Positions 49,116-58,219 are shown, numbered from the stretch's first letter. The stretch is 64,000 bases of DNA from Promicromonospora sp. MEB111 (GCF_030209445.1 NZ_JARVSD010000012.1:247841-311840), one strand, 5' to 3'. Notes: generated from the sequence alone by a model not told the origin. Made by a program: numbers and translations.

Positions 49116-49964
49116 ATGAGCGGCGTCCGCCCCACCCCCGCCGCACGCGCCGGCCGCGCCGTGGTCGTCGCGATCGCGCTGCTGTGGTCGCTGGGCCCGG
49201 TCGCGTACGGCGTCGTGCTCTCGATGCGCCCGTACGCGGAAGTGACCCGCGACCCGCTGGGGCTGCCGACGGCCCTGGACCTGTCCGCGTTCGCCACGGC
49301 CATGCGGGACGAGGCCGACGGCGGTTTCGGGCTCGGCCGGTTCGTGCTCAACTCCCTGGGCGTCGCCCTGGGGACGGTCGTGCTGAGCATCGTCGTCTGC
49401 GTGCTCGGCGCCTACGCCGCCGCCCGCCTGCGGTACCGGGGCCGGGCCGTCACGAACGGCATCATCCTGGCGGTCTACCTCTTCCCGGGGATCGTGCTCG
49501 CGGTGCCCAAGTTCGTGATCCTGTCCCGGCTGGGGCTGACGAGCTCCCTGGTCGGCCTCCTGATCGTGTACGTGGCGGCCACCGTGCCCGTGGCCCTGTA
49601 CATGATGCGCAACTTCTTCCTGGCGCTGCCGGCCAGCGTCGAGGAGGCCGCGATCATGGACGGCTGCACCCTGAGCCAGCTCCTGGTCCGGGTCGTGCTG
49701 CCGATCGCCGTCCCGGGTGTCGTGGCCACCGCCATCTACGTGTTCATGATCGCCTGGAACGAGTACTTCTACGCCCTGCTGTTCCTGGTGCAGCACCGTG
49801 ACCTCTGGACGGCCCCGCTCGGCATCGCGCAGCTCGGCGACTTCCAGGTGCCGGTCACGGTGCTGCTGGCCGGGTCCATCGCGGTGACGGTGCCCGTGGT
49901 GATCGTGTTCTTCCTCGCCCAGCGGTACATCGTGTCGGGGCTGGTCCAGGGGGCAGAACGATGA
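49116..49964 (+). CDS. Sugar ABC transporter permease (MalG-like)
   Basis: A 282-aa six-helix membrane protein with VVVAIALLWSLGPVAYGVVLS, FVLNSLGVALGTVVLSIVVCVLGAYA (in parts), NGIILAVYLFPGIVLAVP and the EAA motif VEEAAIMDGCTLSQLL. ATG 49116 has GAGAGGAG upstream. The stop lies at a 14-bp repeat that copies gatgagga (49960-49987) before the next gene. Confidence 0.92.
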   Translation: MSGVRPTPAARAGRAVVVAIALLWSLGPVAYGVVLSMRPYAEVTRDPLGLPTALDLSAFATAMRDEADGGFGLGRFVLNSLGVALGTVVLSIVVCVLGAYAAARLRYRGRAVTNGIILAVYLFPGIVLAVPKFVILSRLGLTSSLVGLLIVYVAATVPVALYMMRNFFLALPASVEEAAIMDGCTLSQLLVRVVLPIAVPGVVATAIYVFMIAWNEYFYALLFLVQHRDLWTAPLGIAQLGDFQVPVTVLLAGSIAVTVPVVIVFFLAQRYIVSGLVQGAER

Positions 49965-49987
49965 GGAGATCCCGATGAGGACAGAGC
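49960..49987 (+). repeat. 14-bp tandem repeat carrying ATGAGGA
   Basis: gatgaggagatccc and gatgaggacagagc, followed by gatgacag: each copy brings an ATG and a GAGGA ribosome-binding core, leading to the start at 49989. Confidence 0.85.
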
Positions 49988-49988
49988 G

Positions 49989-51428
49989 ATGACAGTCCCG
50001 CCGCGTTCGGCTGTGCCCCTCCGTCCGGGCGTCCCCCTGCGCCTGGCCGTGCTGGGCGCGGGCGGCCGAGGTTCGGACGCCTACGGCCGCTGGGTGCGGG
50101 CGCACCCGGACCGCGCCCGGATCGTGGGCGTCGCCGACCCGGCGCCCGCCCGGCTGGACGCGCTGGCAGGCACGACGGCGGCCCGCTACCCCGACTGGCG
50201 CGGCCTGGTCGCCGACCTCGACCACCTGCGCCCCGACGCCGTGCTGATCGCCCTGCCGGATGCCCTCCACGTCGAGGCTGCCGCCGCGGTGGCGGAGGCC
50301 GGTCTGCCGATGCTGCTGGAGAAGCCGGCCGCCCCGACGCTCACCGGGCTCACCGACCTGGCCCGCGTGGTGCGCCGGACGGGCGCCCGGGTCGCCGTCG
50401 GGCACGTGCTGCGATTCGCACCTTTCTGGCGCGCGGTCCGCGCCGTCGTGGCGTCCGGCACGCTGGGCGACCTCGCGACGATCGAGGTCCGGGAGAACAT
50501 CGGGTTCTGGCACTTCGCGCACTCGTTCGTGCGCGGGAACTGGCGCAACGCCGCCGAGTCGAGCCCGATGGTGCTGGCGAAGACGTGCCACGACCTCGAC
50601 CTGATCCGCTGGCTCGCGGGCGCCGCACCCCAGGCGGTCTCCAGCCAGGGCTCGCTGCTGCACTTCCGGCCGGAGAACGCGCCCGCCGGCGCGCCCGGGC
50701 GCTGCACCGACGGCTGCCCCGCGGCGGCGAGCTGCCCGTTCCACGCGCCGCGGTACTACGTGGACGCCCTGCGCGACGTCACCAGCCACCCGGTCGCGAT
50801 GCTGGGCGACGACCTCTCCCCCGCCGGCCGGATCGCTGCCCTGCGGCGCGGCCCGTACGGGCGCTGCGTCTACCGCTGCGACAACGACGTGGCCGACCAC
50901 CAGCAGACGCTCCTGCGGTTCGCCTCCGGCCTCACCGCGACGCTCACGGCCAGCGCGTTCACCGCCGAGAACACCCGCCACCTCGCGATCACCGGCACGC
51001 GCGGGCAGCTCCACGGGCACATGGGGTCGGGCGAGATCCGGGTCGACCTGTTCTCGCCGTCGGGCAGGCTGCCGGAGACCCTGCTCGCTCCGGGGACAGG
51101 GGTCGAGGTGGTGTCCTCGGGCGGCGCCGGACCCCTCGGGTACCCGGCCTGGACGCTGGTCGCCCGTGCCGAGACGGCAGCCGCGGACCACCGCGGGCAC
51201 GCGGGGGGCGACGACGGGCTGATGGACGCGTTCTGCCGCGCCGTGGCCGACGGCTCCGTCGGGACGGGCGAGCTGTCGTACGCCACCGCGCTGGACAGCC
51301 ACCTCATGGCGTTCGCGGCCGAGGAGTCGCGCACGGGTGGGGGCGTGGTGGACTTTCCGGCATGGGCGAGGACGGCGTTGGGGTCGGCGGGGCCGGCGGG
51401 TTCCTCACGTCCGGGAGCGCCGGCATGA
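49989..51428 (+). CDS. Gfo/Idh/MocA-family oxidoreductase
   Basis: A 479-aa NAD(P)-dependent sugar dehydrogenase-like enzyme. N-terminal Rossmann fold VLGAGGRGSDAYGRW, PDAVLIALPDALHVEAA, LLEKPAAPT (catalytic EKP). The C-terminal domain has ENIGFWHFAHSFVRGNWRN, AKTCHDLDLIRWL and a Cys-rich patch GRCTDGCPAAASCPFHAP ... RCVYRCDND, which may bind a metal. Similar enzymes act in glycoside metabolism, some oxidising C3 of glycosides. The stop overlaps the GH89 start (ATGA), so it probably acts on the same sugar. Confidence 0.9.
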   Translation: MTVPPRSAVPLRPGVPLRLAVLGAGGRGSDAYGRWVRAHPDRARIVGVADPAPARLDALAGTTAARYPDWRGLVADLDHLRPDAVLIALPDALHVEAAAAVAEAGLPMLLEKPAAPTLTGLTDLARVVRRTGARVAVGHVLRFAPFWRAVRAVVASGTLGDLATIEVRENIGFWHFAHSFVRGNWRNAAESSPMVLAKTCHDLDLIRWLAGAAPQAVSSQGSLLHFRPENAPAGAPGRCTDGCPAAASCPFHAPRYYVDALRDVTSHPVAMLGDDLSPAGRIAALRRGPYGRCVYRCDNDVADHQQTLLRFASGLTATLTASAFTAENTRHLAITGTRGQLHGHMGSGEIRVDLFSPSGRLPETLLAPGTGVEVVSSGGAGPLGYPAWTLVARAETAAADHRGHAGGDDGLMDAFCRAVADGSVGTGELSYATALDSHLMAFAAEESRTGGGVVDFPAWARTALGSAGPAGSSRPGAPA

Positions 51429-53857
51429 CGGGTCCGCCGTGGGCCGACGCCGTCCGCGGCGTCGCCGGACGCGCGGGGCTCGAACCCGCGCGGATCACGG
51501 TGGAGCCACTTCCCGAGGACGGTCCGGGCCGCCCGGCGTGCGCGGCCGACTTCCGGGCCGACGGCGGACGCCTGACACTCCGGGCGACCGACCCCGTGGC
51601 GGCGTCGGTCGCCCTGGGCCGGTACGCGCGCACGCACCTGGGCACGCGGCTCACGTGGTCGCGCTCGCGGGTGAGCGAGAGGCGCCTTCCCGACGCCCCG
51701 CGCACCTCAGTCTCGTCCCCGCACGCCGTGCGGTACTACCTGAACGTGGTGACCTTCGGGTACTCGACCCCGTTCTGGGGCTGGGACCGCTGGGAACGGG
51801 AGATCGACTGGATGGCGCTGCACGGCGTCACGCACCCGCTCATGCTGGTGGCGCACGAGGCCGTGCTCGCCGAGACCTTCCGCCGGGCCGGCCTGCCGGA
51901 CGCCGAGGCCGCCGAGTGGATCGGCGGTGCCGCGCACTTCCCGTGGACGTTCATGGGCGGCATGCACTCGTTCGGGGGTCCGCTGCCTGCCCGCTGGGCG
52001 GAGCGCCGCGTGGATCTCGCCCGGCGGATCCTGGTGCGGATGCGCGAGCTGGGCATGACGCCGGTGCTGCCCGGGTTCGGCGGGCACGTGCCGCGGGCCC
52101 TCGCCGGGCCGGGGCAGGGTGCGGGGCACGGGCCGGGGCAGGAATCGGAACAGGGACCGGAACAGGGACAGCCGGTCGACGAGATCGAGTGGCAGGGCTG
52201 GCACATCCCCCTGCTGCACCCCGAGTCCCCACGCTTCCAGGAGCTGCACGCGACATTCGGGGCGGTGCAACGCGAGCTGCTCGGCCCCGGGACGGGCTTC
52301 TACGCGGTGGACCCGTACATCGAGTCGGTCCCGCCGTCGGGCGACGTCGATTACCTGCGGGCCGCCGGACGCGGGACGTACCGCGCCCTCGCCGCCGCTG
52401 CGCGGGCCGCCGCCGAGCCCGGGCCCGTCTGGGTGCTCCAGGGCTGGCCGTTCCACTACAAGGGCGCGTTCTGGACGCCGGACCGTGTGGCCGCCTACCT
52501 GCACGACGTTCCCGCCGACCGGACGCTCGTCCTCGACCTCTGGGGCGAGCACGTGCCGCTGCACGCGGCCCTGCTCGCCGACGGCGGCCCGCTCGCCGGC
52601 CGACCCTGGGTCTGGTGCGCGCTGCACAACTTCGGCGGCCGGCCCGCGCTGTTCGGCGACCTCGCCGGGCTGGTCCGGGACGTGCACGCCCTGCCCGACG
52701 GCGTGGCCCACCTGCGGGGCGTGGGCCTCGCCCCCGAGGCGATCGAGAACAACGAGGTCTTCTACGAGCTCGCGACCGACCTCGCCTGGGACGACGCCCC
52801 GCGCTCCCCCGCAGACCTCGACGTCTGGCTGGAGAGCTTCGTGCTGACCAGGTACGGGCTGGCCGGGTCGTCAGGCTTGGCTGGGCCGGCGGGTCTGCCC
52901 GCAGAACCGACCCGACCGACCCAACGGGTGGAACCGGCTCCACCGTCCGAACAGGCTGGGATGTCCGGACCAGCTGGGACGCCAGGGCTGATCCCCGATC
53001 CGGTGCAGGGAGCTGCCGAAGCAGCGCTCCGCGCTTGGCACACTATTTATTCCACGCTCTACGGTGCCGGGCGTACCCGCTCCATCCCGACTCCCGTCAT
53101 CGCCCGACCGTGGAGCGCAGGGCTCCCGTTCCCCGCCCAACGCAGCGCCGGCGAGGCGATCTCCGGCCCTCAGCCGCCCACGCCGTCGTCCAACGTGGAC
53201 GCCGAAAACGACCCCGCGACCGCGGCCGCCCTCCCCCGCCTTGCCGGGGCGGTCCAGGACCTCACCGCGGTTCACGAGGCGCTGTCCCGAGGGCCTTCGG
53301 ACGACCGATCGGGAGCCGACCCGGACGGTCCGGCCACACCCCGCGACGTGCTGGCCGCCGACATCGCCGAGCTCACCGGGCACGTCCTGGCACAGGGCAC
53401 GCGGGTACACGTGCGCGGCATCCTCGCGGCGGCGCGGGCCGGAGACCCCGACGGCGTCCGCGACCACATGGGGCGCCTGCGCGCCGACCTGCTGACCCTG
53501 GACACCCTGACCGCCGAACGTCCGGAGACCCGGGTGTCGACGTGGATCGACGCCGCCCGCGCCTGGGGCGACACCACCGCAGAGCGGGACGCGATGGAAC
53601 GCGAGGCACGGAGCCTGGTCAGCGTCTGGGGCGGCCAGCACAACGGCCTGCACGACTACTCCGGCCGGCACTGGCACGGCCTCGTCCGCGACCTCTACCT
53701 GCCGCGCTGGCGGGCCTGGGCCGACTGGCTCGCCGACGCCGCCACGGCCGGTCCGGTACCGCCGGACGCCGACCCCACGGCACTGCGCGCACGGATCGTC
53801 GCCATCGAGGAGACCTGGCGATCAGCCACGACGAACCACCGGCAGGACGGCGCGTGA
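51425..53857 (+). CDS. GH89 alpha-N-acetylglucosaminidase
   Basis: An 810-aa enzyme related to human NAGLU, which removes terminal alpha-GlcNAc. Family segments: YYLNVVTFGYSTPFWGWDRW, AHFPWTFMGGMHSFGGPLP, YAVDPYIESVPPSG (likely catalytic Glu in YIES) and GLAPEAIENNEVFYELATDLAW (in parts; second Glu), WGGQHNGLHDYSGRHWHGLV near the end. No signal peptide, so it works in the cytosol on imported oligosaccharides. Repeat-derived insertions: GHGPGQESEQGPEQGQ (~225) and a Pro/Ser/Gly region (~475-530). Last gene of the operon. Confidence 0.92.
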   Translation: MTGPPWADAVRGVAGRAGLEPARITVEPLPEDGPGRPACAADFRADGGRLTLRATDPVAASVALGRYARTHLGTRLTWSRSRVSERRLPDAPRTSVSSPHAVRYYLNVVTFGYSTPFWGWDRWEREIDWMALHGVTHPLMLVAHEAVLAETFRRAGLPDAEAAEWIGGAAHFPWTFMGGMHSFGGPLPARWAERRVDLARRILVRMRELGMTPVLPGFGGHVPRALAGPGQGAGHGPGQESEQGPEQGQPVDEIEWQGWHIPLLHPESPRFQELHATFGAVQRELLGPGTGFYAVDPYIESVPPSGDVDYLRAAGRGTYRALAAAARAAAEPGPVWVLQGWPFHYKGAFWTPDRVAAYLHDVPADRTLVLDLWGEHVPLHAALLADGGPLAGRPWVWCALHNFGGRPALFGDLAGLVRDVHALPDGVAHLRGVGLAPEAIENNEVFYELATDLAWDDAPRSPADLDVWLESFVLTRYGLAGSSGLAGPAGLPAEPTRPTQRVEPAPPSEQAGMSGPAGTPGLIPDPVQGAAEAALRAWHTIYSTLYGAGRTRSIPTPVIARPWSAGLPFPAQRSAGEAISGPQPPTPSSNVDAENDPATAAALPRLAGAVQDLTAVHEALSRGPSDDRSGADPDGPATPRDVLAADIAELTGHVLAQGTRVHVRGILAAARAGDPDGVRDHMGRLRADLLTLDTLTAERPETRVSTWIDAARAWGDTTAERDAMEREARSLVSVWGGQHNGLHDYSGRHWHGLVRDLYLPRWRAWADWLADAATAGPVPPDADPTALRARIVAIEETWRSATTNHRQDGA

Positions 53858-53862
53858 TCGGC

Positions 53863-53910
53863 AGAACGTCAGGTGATCGGCAGCTCGAGATGCCGATCAC
53901 CGGACGTTCT
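53863..53910. terminator. Terminator hairpin after the GH89 gene
   Basis: 20-bp arms (53863-53882 and 53891-53910, agaacgtcaggtgatcggca against its complement with one mismatch), 8-nt loop; between convergent genes. Confidence 0.75.
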
Positions 53911-54024
53911 ACCGACCACGCGGCCGTGCCCACGGCGCAGCGGACACCGCAATCCGACACCGCCCCCGCCGTGCGCCCCGGCAGCCGCGTCAGTCCGTGC
54001 AGCCGCGTCAGTCCGTGCAGCCCG

Positions 54025-55431
54025 TCAGAACCCCTCGGCGCCGACCGTCGCGCCGTCCGGCACCGTGCCGCCCTCGCCCGACAGCGTCGCCTTGCCCTCG
54101 GCGCGCACGCCCGACCCGAAGGTCCAGTCGCCGCGAACGGTGAGGGAGTCGGCGTCGCGCAGCGACGGTGCGCCCGCGGCGAACCGCTGCGTGAAGCCGT
54201 CGATCAGCTTGTAGTGGGCCTTGTCGAGGTCCACCAGCGGAGCGGGCGCCTGGGCCTCGAGCCGGTAGTCCGACGTCAGGGTGTAGACGTCCGAGCGCAG
54301 CACCAGCAGGTCGTTCGTGGTCTTGACCGGCAGGAACCGGGACCGCTCGACCTCGATGGCGGTCGCGCCCTCGAAGACGGCGACGGCCGCACCCATCGCG
54401 GACTCGATCTGCACGACCTCGGGCGACGACGAGTCGGACGGGTCGACCGTCTTGTCGTTGCGGATCAGCGGCAGCTCGAGCACGCCGCCCGTCCGCTCCA
54501 GCTCCGCCGCCAGCGCCTGGAGGTCGAACCAGAGGTTGTTGGTGTGGAAGAAGGGGTGGCGCGTCGCGTCCAGGGAGGCGGCGACGTCGTCGGGGTGGGT
54601 CTGCGCGGTCTCGCGCTGGACGATGCGGCCGTCGGCCTTGCGGACGACGAGCTGACCGCCCTTGACGTCGGCGGCCGTCTTGCGGCAGAGCTCGGCTGCG
54701 TACGGGGCGCCGGACGCCGCGAACCAGCCGGCGATCGTGGCGTCGGGTGTGGCGCCGAGGTTGTCGGAGTTGGAGACGCACATGTACCGGAAGCCGGCGC
54801 CTAGGAGGGCGGTGACGACGCCGGAGGCGTGCAGCGCCGGGTAGAGGTCGCCGTGCCCGGGCGGGCACCACTCGAGGTCGGGGTCCTTCTCCCAGGTGAC
54901 GGGGGTGAGGTCCGAGGCGAGGAGCTTGGGCTCGCGGTTCTGCAGGAAGTCGACGGGCAGCCCGTCGACGGCGATGTCGGCGTACCGCTGCAGGGCGGCG
55001 AGCGAGTCGTCGCGGGTGCGGAAGGAGTTCATGAACAGCAGCGGGAGGCGGGCACCGGTGGCCTGCCGGGCGGCGCGGACCTGGCCGACGATGATGTCGA
55101 GGAAGGTGAGCAGCTCACCGGCGCCGTCGGGCGCCTCCCGGACGGGCAGCAGGGACTTGGCCTGGTCCATGCCCATGGACGTGCCGAGCCCGCCGTTGAG
55201 CTTGAGCATGGCGGTCTGCGCCAGGGCGGCGGCCGCGTCGTCGTCGCTGAGGGTCAGCTCGGCGCGGTTGGGGATGTCGACGAGCGGGTCGACGTCGTTC
55301 TCGCGGATCAGGCCGGTCTCGCCGGACTCCAGCAGGTGGTAGAAGCGCGTGAACGTCTCGATCGCGGCGGGTGCCACGCCTGCCTGGGTCATCTTGGTGC
55401 GGGCCTGCTCGAGCCCGGTGGGGTCGGTCAT
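54025..55431 (-). CDS. UDPGP-type UTP-glucose-1-phosphate uridylyltransferase
   Basis: A 468-aa nucleotidyltransferase of the eukaryote-like UDP-glucose/UDP-GlcNAc pyrophosphorylase family, not GalU type. Signature AMLKLNGGLGTSMGMDQAKSLLPV (in parts) binds UTP; LPLLFMNSFRTRDDS, WCPPGHGDLYPALHASG and NSDNLGATPDATI are diagnostic; a C-terminal beta-helix starts near DYRLEAQAPAPLVD. Makes UDP-glucose or a related sugar nucleotide. ATG 55431 with TAGCCT ending 7 nt upstream. Confidence 0.92.
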   Translation of the reverse strand: MTDPTGLEQARTKMTQAGVAPAAIETFTRFYHLLESGETGLIRENDVDPLVDIPNRAELTLSDDDAAAALAQTAMLKLNGGLGTSMGMDQAKSLLPVREAPDGAGELLTFLDIIVGQVRAARQATGARLPLLFMNSFRTRDDSLAALQRYADIAVDGLPVDFLQNREPKLLASDLTPVTWEKDPDLEWCPPGHGDLYPALHASGVVTALLGAGFRYMCVSNSDNLGATPDATIAGWFAASGAPYAAELCRKTAADVKGGQLVVRKADGRIVQRETAQTHPDDVAASLDATRHPFFHTNNLWFDLQALAAELERTGGVLELPLIRNDKTVDPSDSSSPEVVQIESAMGAAVAVFEGATAIEVERSRFLPVKTTNDLLVLRSDVYTLTSDYRLEAQAPAPLVDLDKAHYKLIDGFTQRFAAGAPSLRDADSLTVRGDWTFGSGVRAEGKATLSGEGGTVPDGATVGAEGF

Positions 55432-55438
55432 GACCCCC

Positions 55439-55444
55439 AGGCTA
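55439..55444 (-). promoter_or_regulatory. -10 (TAGCCT) of the pyrophosphorylase gene
   Basis: Ends 7 nt before ATG 55431. Its TAG is the stop codon of the upstream YciO/YrdC gene. Confidence 0.5.
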
Positions 55445-56062
55445 TTCGAAACGGGCGGGGTCGCCGGCCCCTTCTCGGACCACCTGTGGATAACCGTCGG
55501 ACCAGTCGACGACGGTGGTCGGCTCGGTCCCGGCGTCGCCGCCGTCGACCACGGCGTCGAGCACGTGGTCGAGCTCCTCCTTGATGGTCCAGCCGTCGGT
55601 CAGGGGCTCGGCGTGGTCCGGCAGGATCAGGGTGGACGACAGCAGGGGCTCGCCAAGCTCGCGGAGCAGCGCCTGGGTGACGGCGGACTCGGGGATGCGC
55701 ACGCCCACGGTCTTCTTCTTGGGGTGCGCGAGCCGGCGGGGCACCTCCGCGGTGGCGGGCAGGATGAACGTGTACGGCCCGGGCGTGGCGGCCTTGATGG
55801 CGCGGAACGCGGAGTTGTCCAGCCTGACGAGCTGGCCGAGCTGGGCGAAGTCCGAGCAGACCAGCGTGAAGTGGTGCTTGTCGTCGAGCCGCCGGATGGC
55901 GCGGATGCGGTCCGCGCCGTCGTGGTACTCCATGCGACAGCCCAACGCGTAGGAGGAGTCGGTCGGGTAGGCGATCAGCGCGTCGTCGCGCAGCATCGCG
56001 ACCACCTGCGCGACCGCGCGCGGCTGAGGGTCGACGGGGTGGACGTCGAAGTAGCGGGCCAT
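55442..56062 (-). CDS. YciO/YrdC/Sua5-family protein
   Basis: A 206-aa protein: MARYFDVHPVDPQPRAVAQV, LIAYPTDSSYALGCRMEY, KHHFTLVCSDFAQLGQLVRLDN (in parts), PGPYTFILPATAEVPRRL and KKKTVGVRIPES. This matches YciO more than TsaC: the KRxxxR-type tRNA-modification site is altered. The usual annotation is L-threonylcarbamoyladenylate synthase-like; true function of YciO is less certain. ATG 56062 is supported by TAGGCT 7 nt upstream. Confidence 0.88.
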   Translation of the reverse strand: MARYFDVHPVDPQPRAVAQVVAMLRDDALIAYPTDSSYALGCRMEYHDGADRIRAIRRLDDKHHFTLVCSDFAQLGQLVRLDNSAFRAIKAATPGPYTFILPATAEVPRRLAHPKKKTVGVRIPESAVTQALLRELGEPLLSSTLILPDHAEPLTDGWTIKEELDHVLDAVVDGGDAGTEPTTVVDWSDGYPQVVREGAGDPARFE

Positions 56063-56069
56063 GCGGCCG

Positions 56070-56075
56070 AGCCTA
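56070..56075 (-). promoter_or_regulatory. -10 (TAGGCT) of the YciO gene
   Basis: Ends 7 nt before ATG 56062. Its TAG is the stop codon of the upstream dehydratase gene. Confidence 0.5.
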
Positions 56076-57110
56076 GTCGGGGGCGGGTGCGTCGGCGCGA
56101 CCCAGGGCGCGCCGCAGCTCGTCCCCGCTCGCGTTCCCGCCCGTGCAGACGACGCCGACGCGGCGGCCCGCAAACCGTTCCGGGTCGGCCAGGACGGCGG
56201 CGAGCGCGGCGGCCCCCGCACCCTCGGCGACCGTGTGCGCGCCGGTGAGGTAGAGCTGCTGGGCGGCGCTGATCTGCTCGTCGGTGACGAGCACGAAGTC
56301 GGCCAGGTGCCGGCGCATGAGGGCCTGGGTGATCTCGAACCCGCAGCCGACGGCGAGGCCCTCGGCGCGGGTGGTGTTGGCGCGCTCCAGGAGCGTCCCG
56401 GCGTGCCAGGAGTCGTGCGCCGCGGGCGACGCCGCGGACTGCACGCCGATCACCTCGGTGCCGGGCGCGACGGCGGAGGCGACGAGGCCCGCCGCGGCGG
56501 CGCCGGACCCGCCGCCGACGGGGACCACGAGCACGTCGAGGCCGGGCGCCTGCTGGAACAGCTCGAGGTAGAGGCTGCCGACGCCGGCGATGATCGCGGG
56601 CTCGTTCGCGGCGCCCACGAGGCGCGCCCCCGAGGCGGCCGCGAGCGCCGTGGCGTGCGCGCGGGCGTCGTCGAACGTGGCGCCCTGCAGCAGCACGTCG
56701 GCGCCCTGGTCGAGCACGGCCCGCAGCTTGACGGGGTTGGGGTCGTCAGGCATGACGATGGTGCAGGCGGTGCCGGTCAGGCGGGCGGCGTAGGCGACGC
56801 CCTGTGCGTGGTTCCCCGTGGAGTAGGCGACGACGCCGCGGGCCCGTTCGGCGTCGGACATGGACAGCAGGAGGTTGCTGGCGCCGCGGGCCTTGAAGGC
56901 TCCGGTGCGCTGCTGGTTCTCGTGCTTGACGACGACGGTGGTGCCGGCCGCCCGGTCGACGTCGGGGTACTCGCCCACCGGGGTGCGGACCACGGTGCCG
57001 TCCAGGCGCGACTGCGCGGCCAGCACGTCGGCGATCGAGACGGCGGTGCGGGTGCCGTCGACTCGGGTGGCGTCGGTGCGGGTGGCGTCTGGGGCGGGCG
57101 CGACCATCAT
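56073..57110 (-). CDS. PLP-dependent threonine/serine dehydratase-like enzyme
   Basis: A 345-aa fold-type II PLP enzyme. The Schiff-base Lys is in QQRTGAFKARGASNLLL; STGNHAQGVAYAARL binds substrate; the phosphate-binding Gly loop is VPVGGGSGAAAAGL; VCTGGNAS closes the site. Lengths and motifs fit threonine/serine dehydratase or racemase without ACT domain. The first ~22 residues (ATRTDATRVDGTRT) are a repeat. Divergent from a LysR gene that probably controls it. Confidence 0.9.
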   Translation of the reverse strand: MMVAPAPDATRTDATRVDGTRTAVSIADVLAAQSRLDGTVVRTPVGEYPDVDRAAGTTVVVKHENQQRTGAFKARGASNLLLSMSDAERARGVVAYSTGNHAQGVAYAARLTGTACTIVMPDDPNPVKLRAVLDQGADVLLQGATFDDARAHATALAAASGARLVGAANEPAIIAGVGSLYLELFQQAPGLDVLVVPVGGGSGAAAAGLVASAVAPGTEVIGVQSAASPAAHDSWHAGTLLERANTTRAEGLAVGCGFEITQALMRRHLADFVLVTDEQISAAQQLYLTGAHTVAEGAGAAALAAVLADPERFAGRRVGVVCTGGNASGDELRRALGRADAPAPD

Positions 57111-57141
57111 GAATCCAGCGTGACCCGCTCATGACCCATAG

Positions 57142-57184
57142 GTCCAATACTTGTTACTTGGACTTTCGATCGATAGCACCTATC
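57142..57184. promoter_or_regulatory. Candidate LysR-type binding sites
   Basis: Two dyads in the divergent 95-bp gap: gtccaa-N10-ttggac (57142-57163) and gatag-cac-ctatc (57172-57184). AT-rich relative to surroundings and placed as recognition and activation sites of a LysR regulator would be. Confidence 0.6.
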
Positions 57185-57193
57185 TTTCTGCGC

Positions 57194-57199
57194 TAGCCT
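57194..57199 (+). promoter_or_regulatory. -10 (TAGCCT) of the LysR gene
   Basis: Ends 6 nt before ATG 57206: leaderless arrangement. Confidence 0.55.
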
Positions 57200-57205
57200 G
57201 GTGAC

Positions 57206-58126
57206 ATGACCGCAGAGCTCGACCTCACCCGGCTGCGGGTGCTCGCGGCGGTGGCCCGTACGGGCTCCGTCACGGCCGCGGCAAAGGAGCTGCACTACGC
57301 CCAGCCGTCGGTGAGCCACCACCTGTCCCGCCTGGAGGCCGACGCCGGCATCCCCCTGCTGCAGCGGCACGGCCGCGGCGTCCGCCTTACCGAGGCCGGC
57401 CGCCTGCTCGCCAACCGCGCCGAGGAGATCCTCGGGCGCGTCGAGGGCGCGCGGCGCGAGCTCGACGCCCTGGCCGGGCTGCGCGCGGGCCGGGCCCGCC
57501 TCGCCGCCTTCCCCTCCGCCCTGGCCACCCTCGTGCCGGACGCCGTCGCCCGGCTCGTGCAGGAGCACCCCGGCCTGTCCGTGGGCCTGGTCGAGCACGA
57601 GCCGCCGGACGCCGTCGCCGCGCTGCAGTCCGGGGCGGTCGACGTCGCGCTGGTGTTCGAGCACGTCGACGTGCGCCACGCCCGCTCCATGGACGACCTG
57701 TCGCGGTTCGAGTCGACGACCATCCTCGAGGAGCCGGTCAACCTCGTGACGGCCGCGGACCTCGACGCCGCGCCGGAGCCCGGCGTCACCCCTGACCTGC
57801 GGGCGCTGGACGACGCCGACTGGATCGCCGGCTGCGAGCGCTGCCGCGCGGACATGGTCGCCCGCTGCGCCGCCGTCGGCTTCGCGCCCCGCATCGCGTT
57901 CGAGACCGACGACTACGTGGCCGTGCAGGCCCTGGTCGCCGCCGGGGCCGGTGTCAGCCTGCTGCCGGGGCTGACGCTGCTCGCCCACCGGCACCCGGGG
58001 ATCGCCACCGCTCCCCTGCCCGGGGCGCTGCGCCGCGTGATGGCGCTCACCGTGGGGCCGCCCGCGCCGCCCGCTGAGGCCCTGATTCGGCAGCTCGTGG
58101 CCGTAGGCGCTACCGTCTCGATGTGA
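57206..58126 (+). CDS. LysR-family transcriptional regulator
   Basis: A 306-aa regulator: N-terminal winged helix LTRLRVLAAVARTGSVTAAAKELHYAQPSVSHHLSRLE (in parts, residues ~7-45), then the periplasmic-binding-like effector domain (~90-300). Divergent from the dehydratase; likely sensing an amino acid or related metabolite. Followed by a small GC hairpin (58128-58145). Confidence 0.92.
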   Translation: MTAELDLTRLRVLAAVARTGSVTAAAKELHYAQPSVSHHLSRLEADAGIPLLQRHGRGVRLTEAGRLLANRAEEILGRVEGARRELDALAGLRAGRARLAAFPSALATLVPDAVARLVQEHPGLSVGLVEHEPPDAVAALQSGAVDVALVFEHVDVRHARSMDDLSRFESTTILEEPVNLVTAADLDAAPEPGVTPDLRALDDADWIAGCERCRADMVARCAAVGFAPRIAFETDDYVAVQALVAAGAGVSLLPGLTLLAHRHPGIATAPLPGALRRVMALTVGPPAPPAEALIRQLVAVGATVSM

Positions 58127-58127
58127 C

Positions 58128-58145
58128 CCCGGCCACTCGGCCGGG
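58128..58145 (+). terminator. Hairpin after the LysR gene
   Basis: cccggcc / ggccggg with loop actc, followed by a pyrimidine-rich stretch (cctctccttctc). Confidence 0.45.
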
Positions 58146-58219
58146 CCTCTCCTTCTCGCGACACTCCGTTTCGCGGCCCTCCGGCTCGCGACCCTCCTGC
58201 TGAGGACAGACCCGGCCCG

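Noticed and set aside
45784..53047. A shared 16-mer (cgcttggcacactatt) at 45784 and about 53032 as an att pair
   Set aside because: One match of this length is about what chance gives for a 64-kb window; one copy lies inside conserved GH89 coding sequence.
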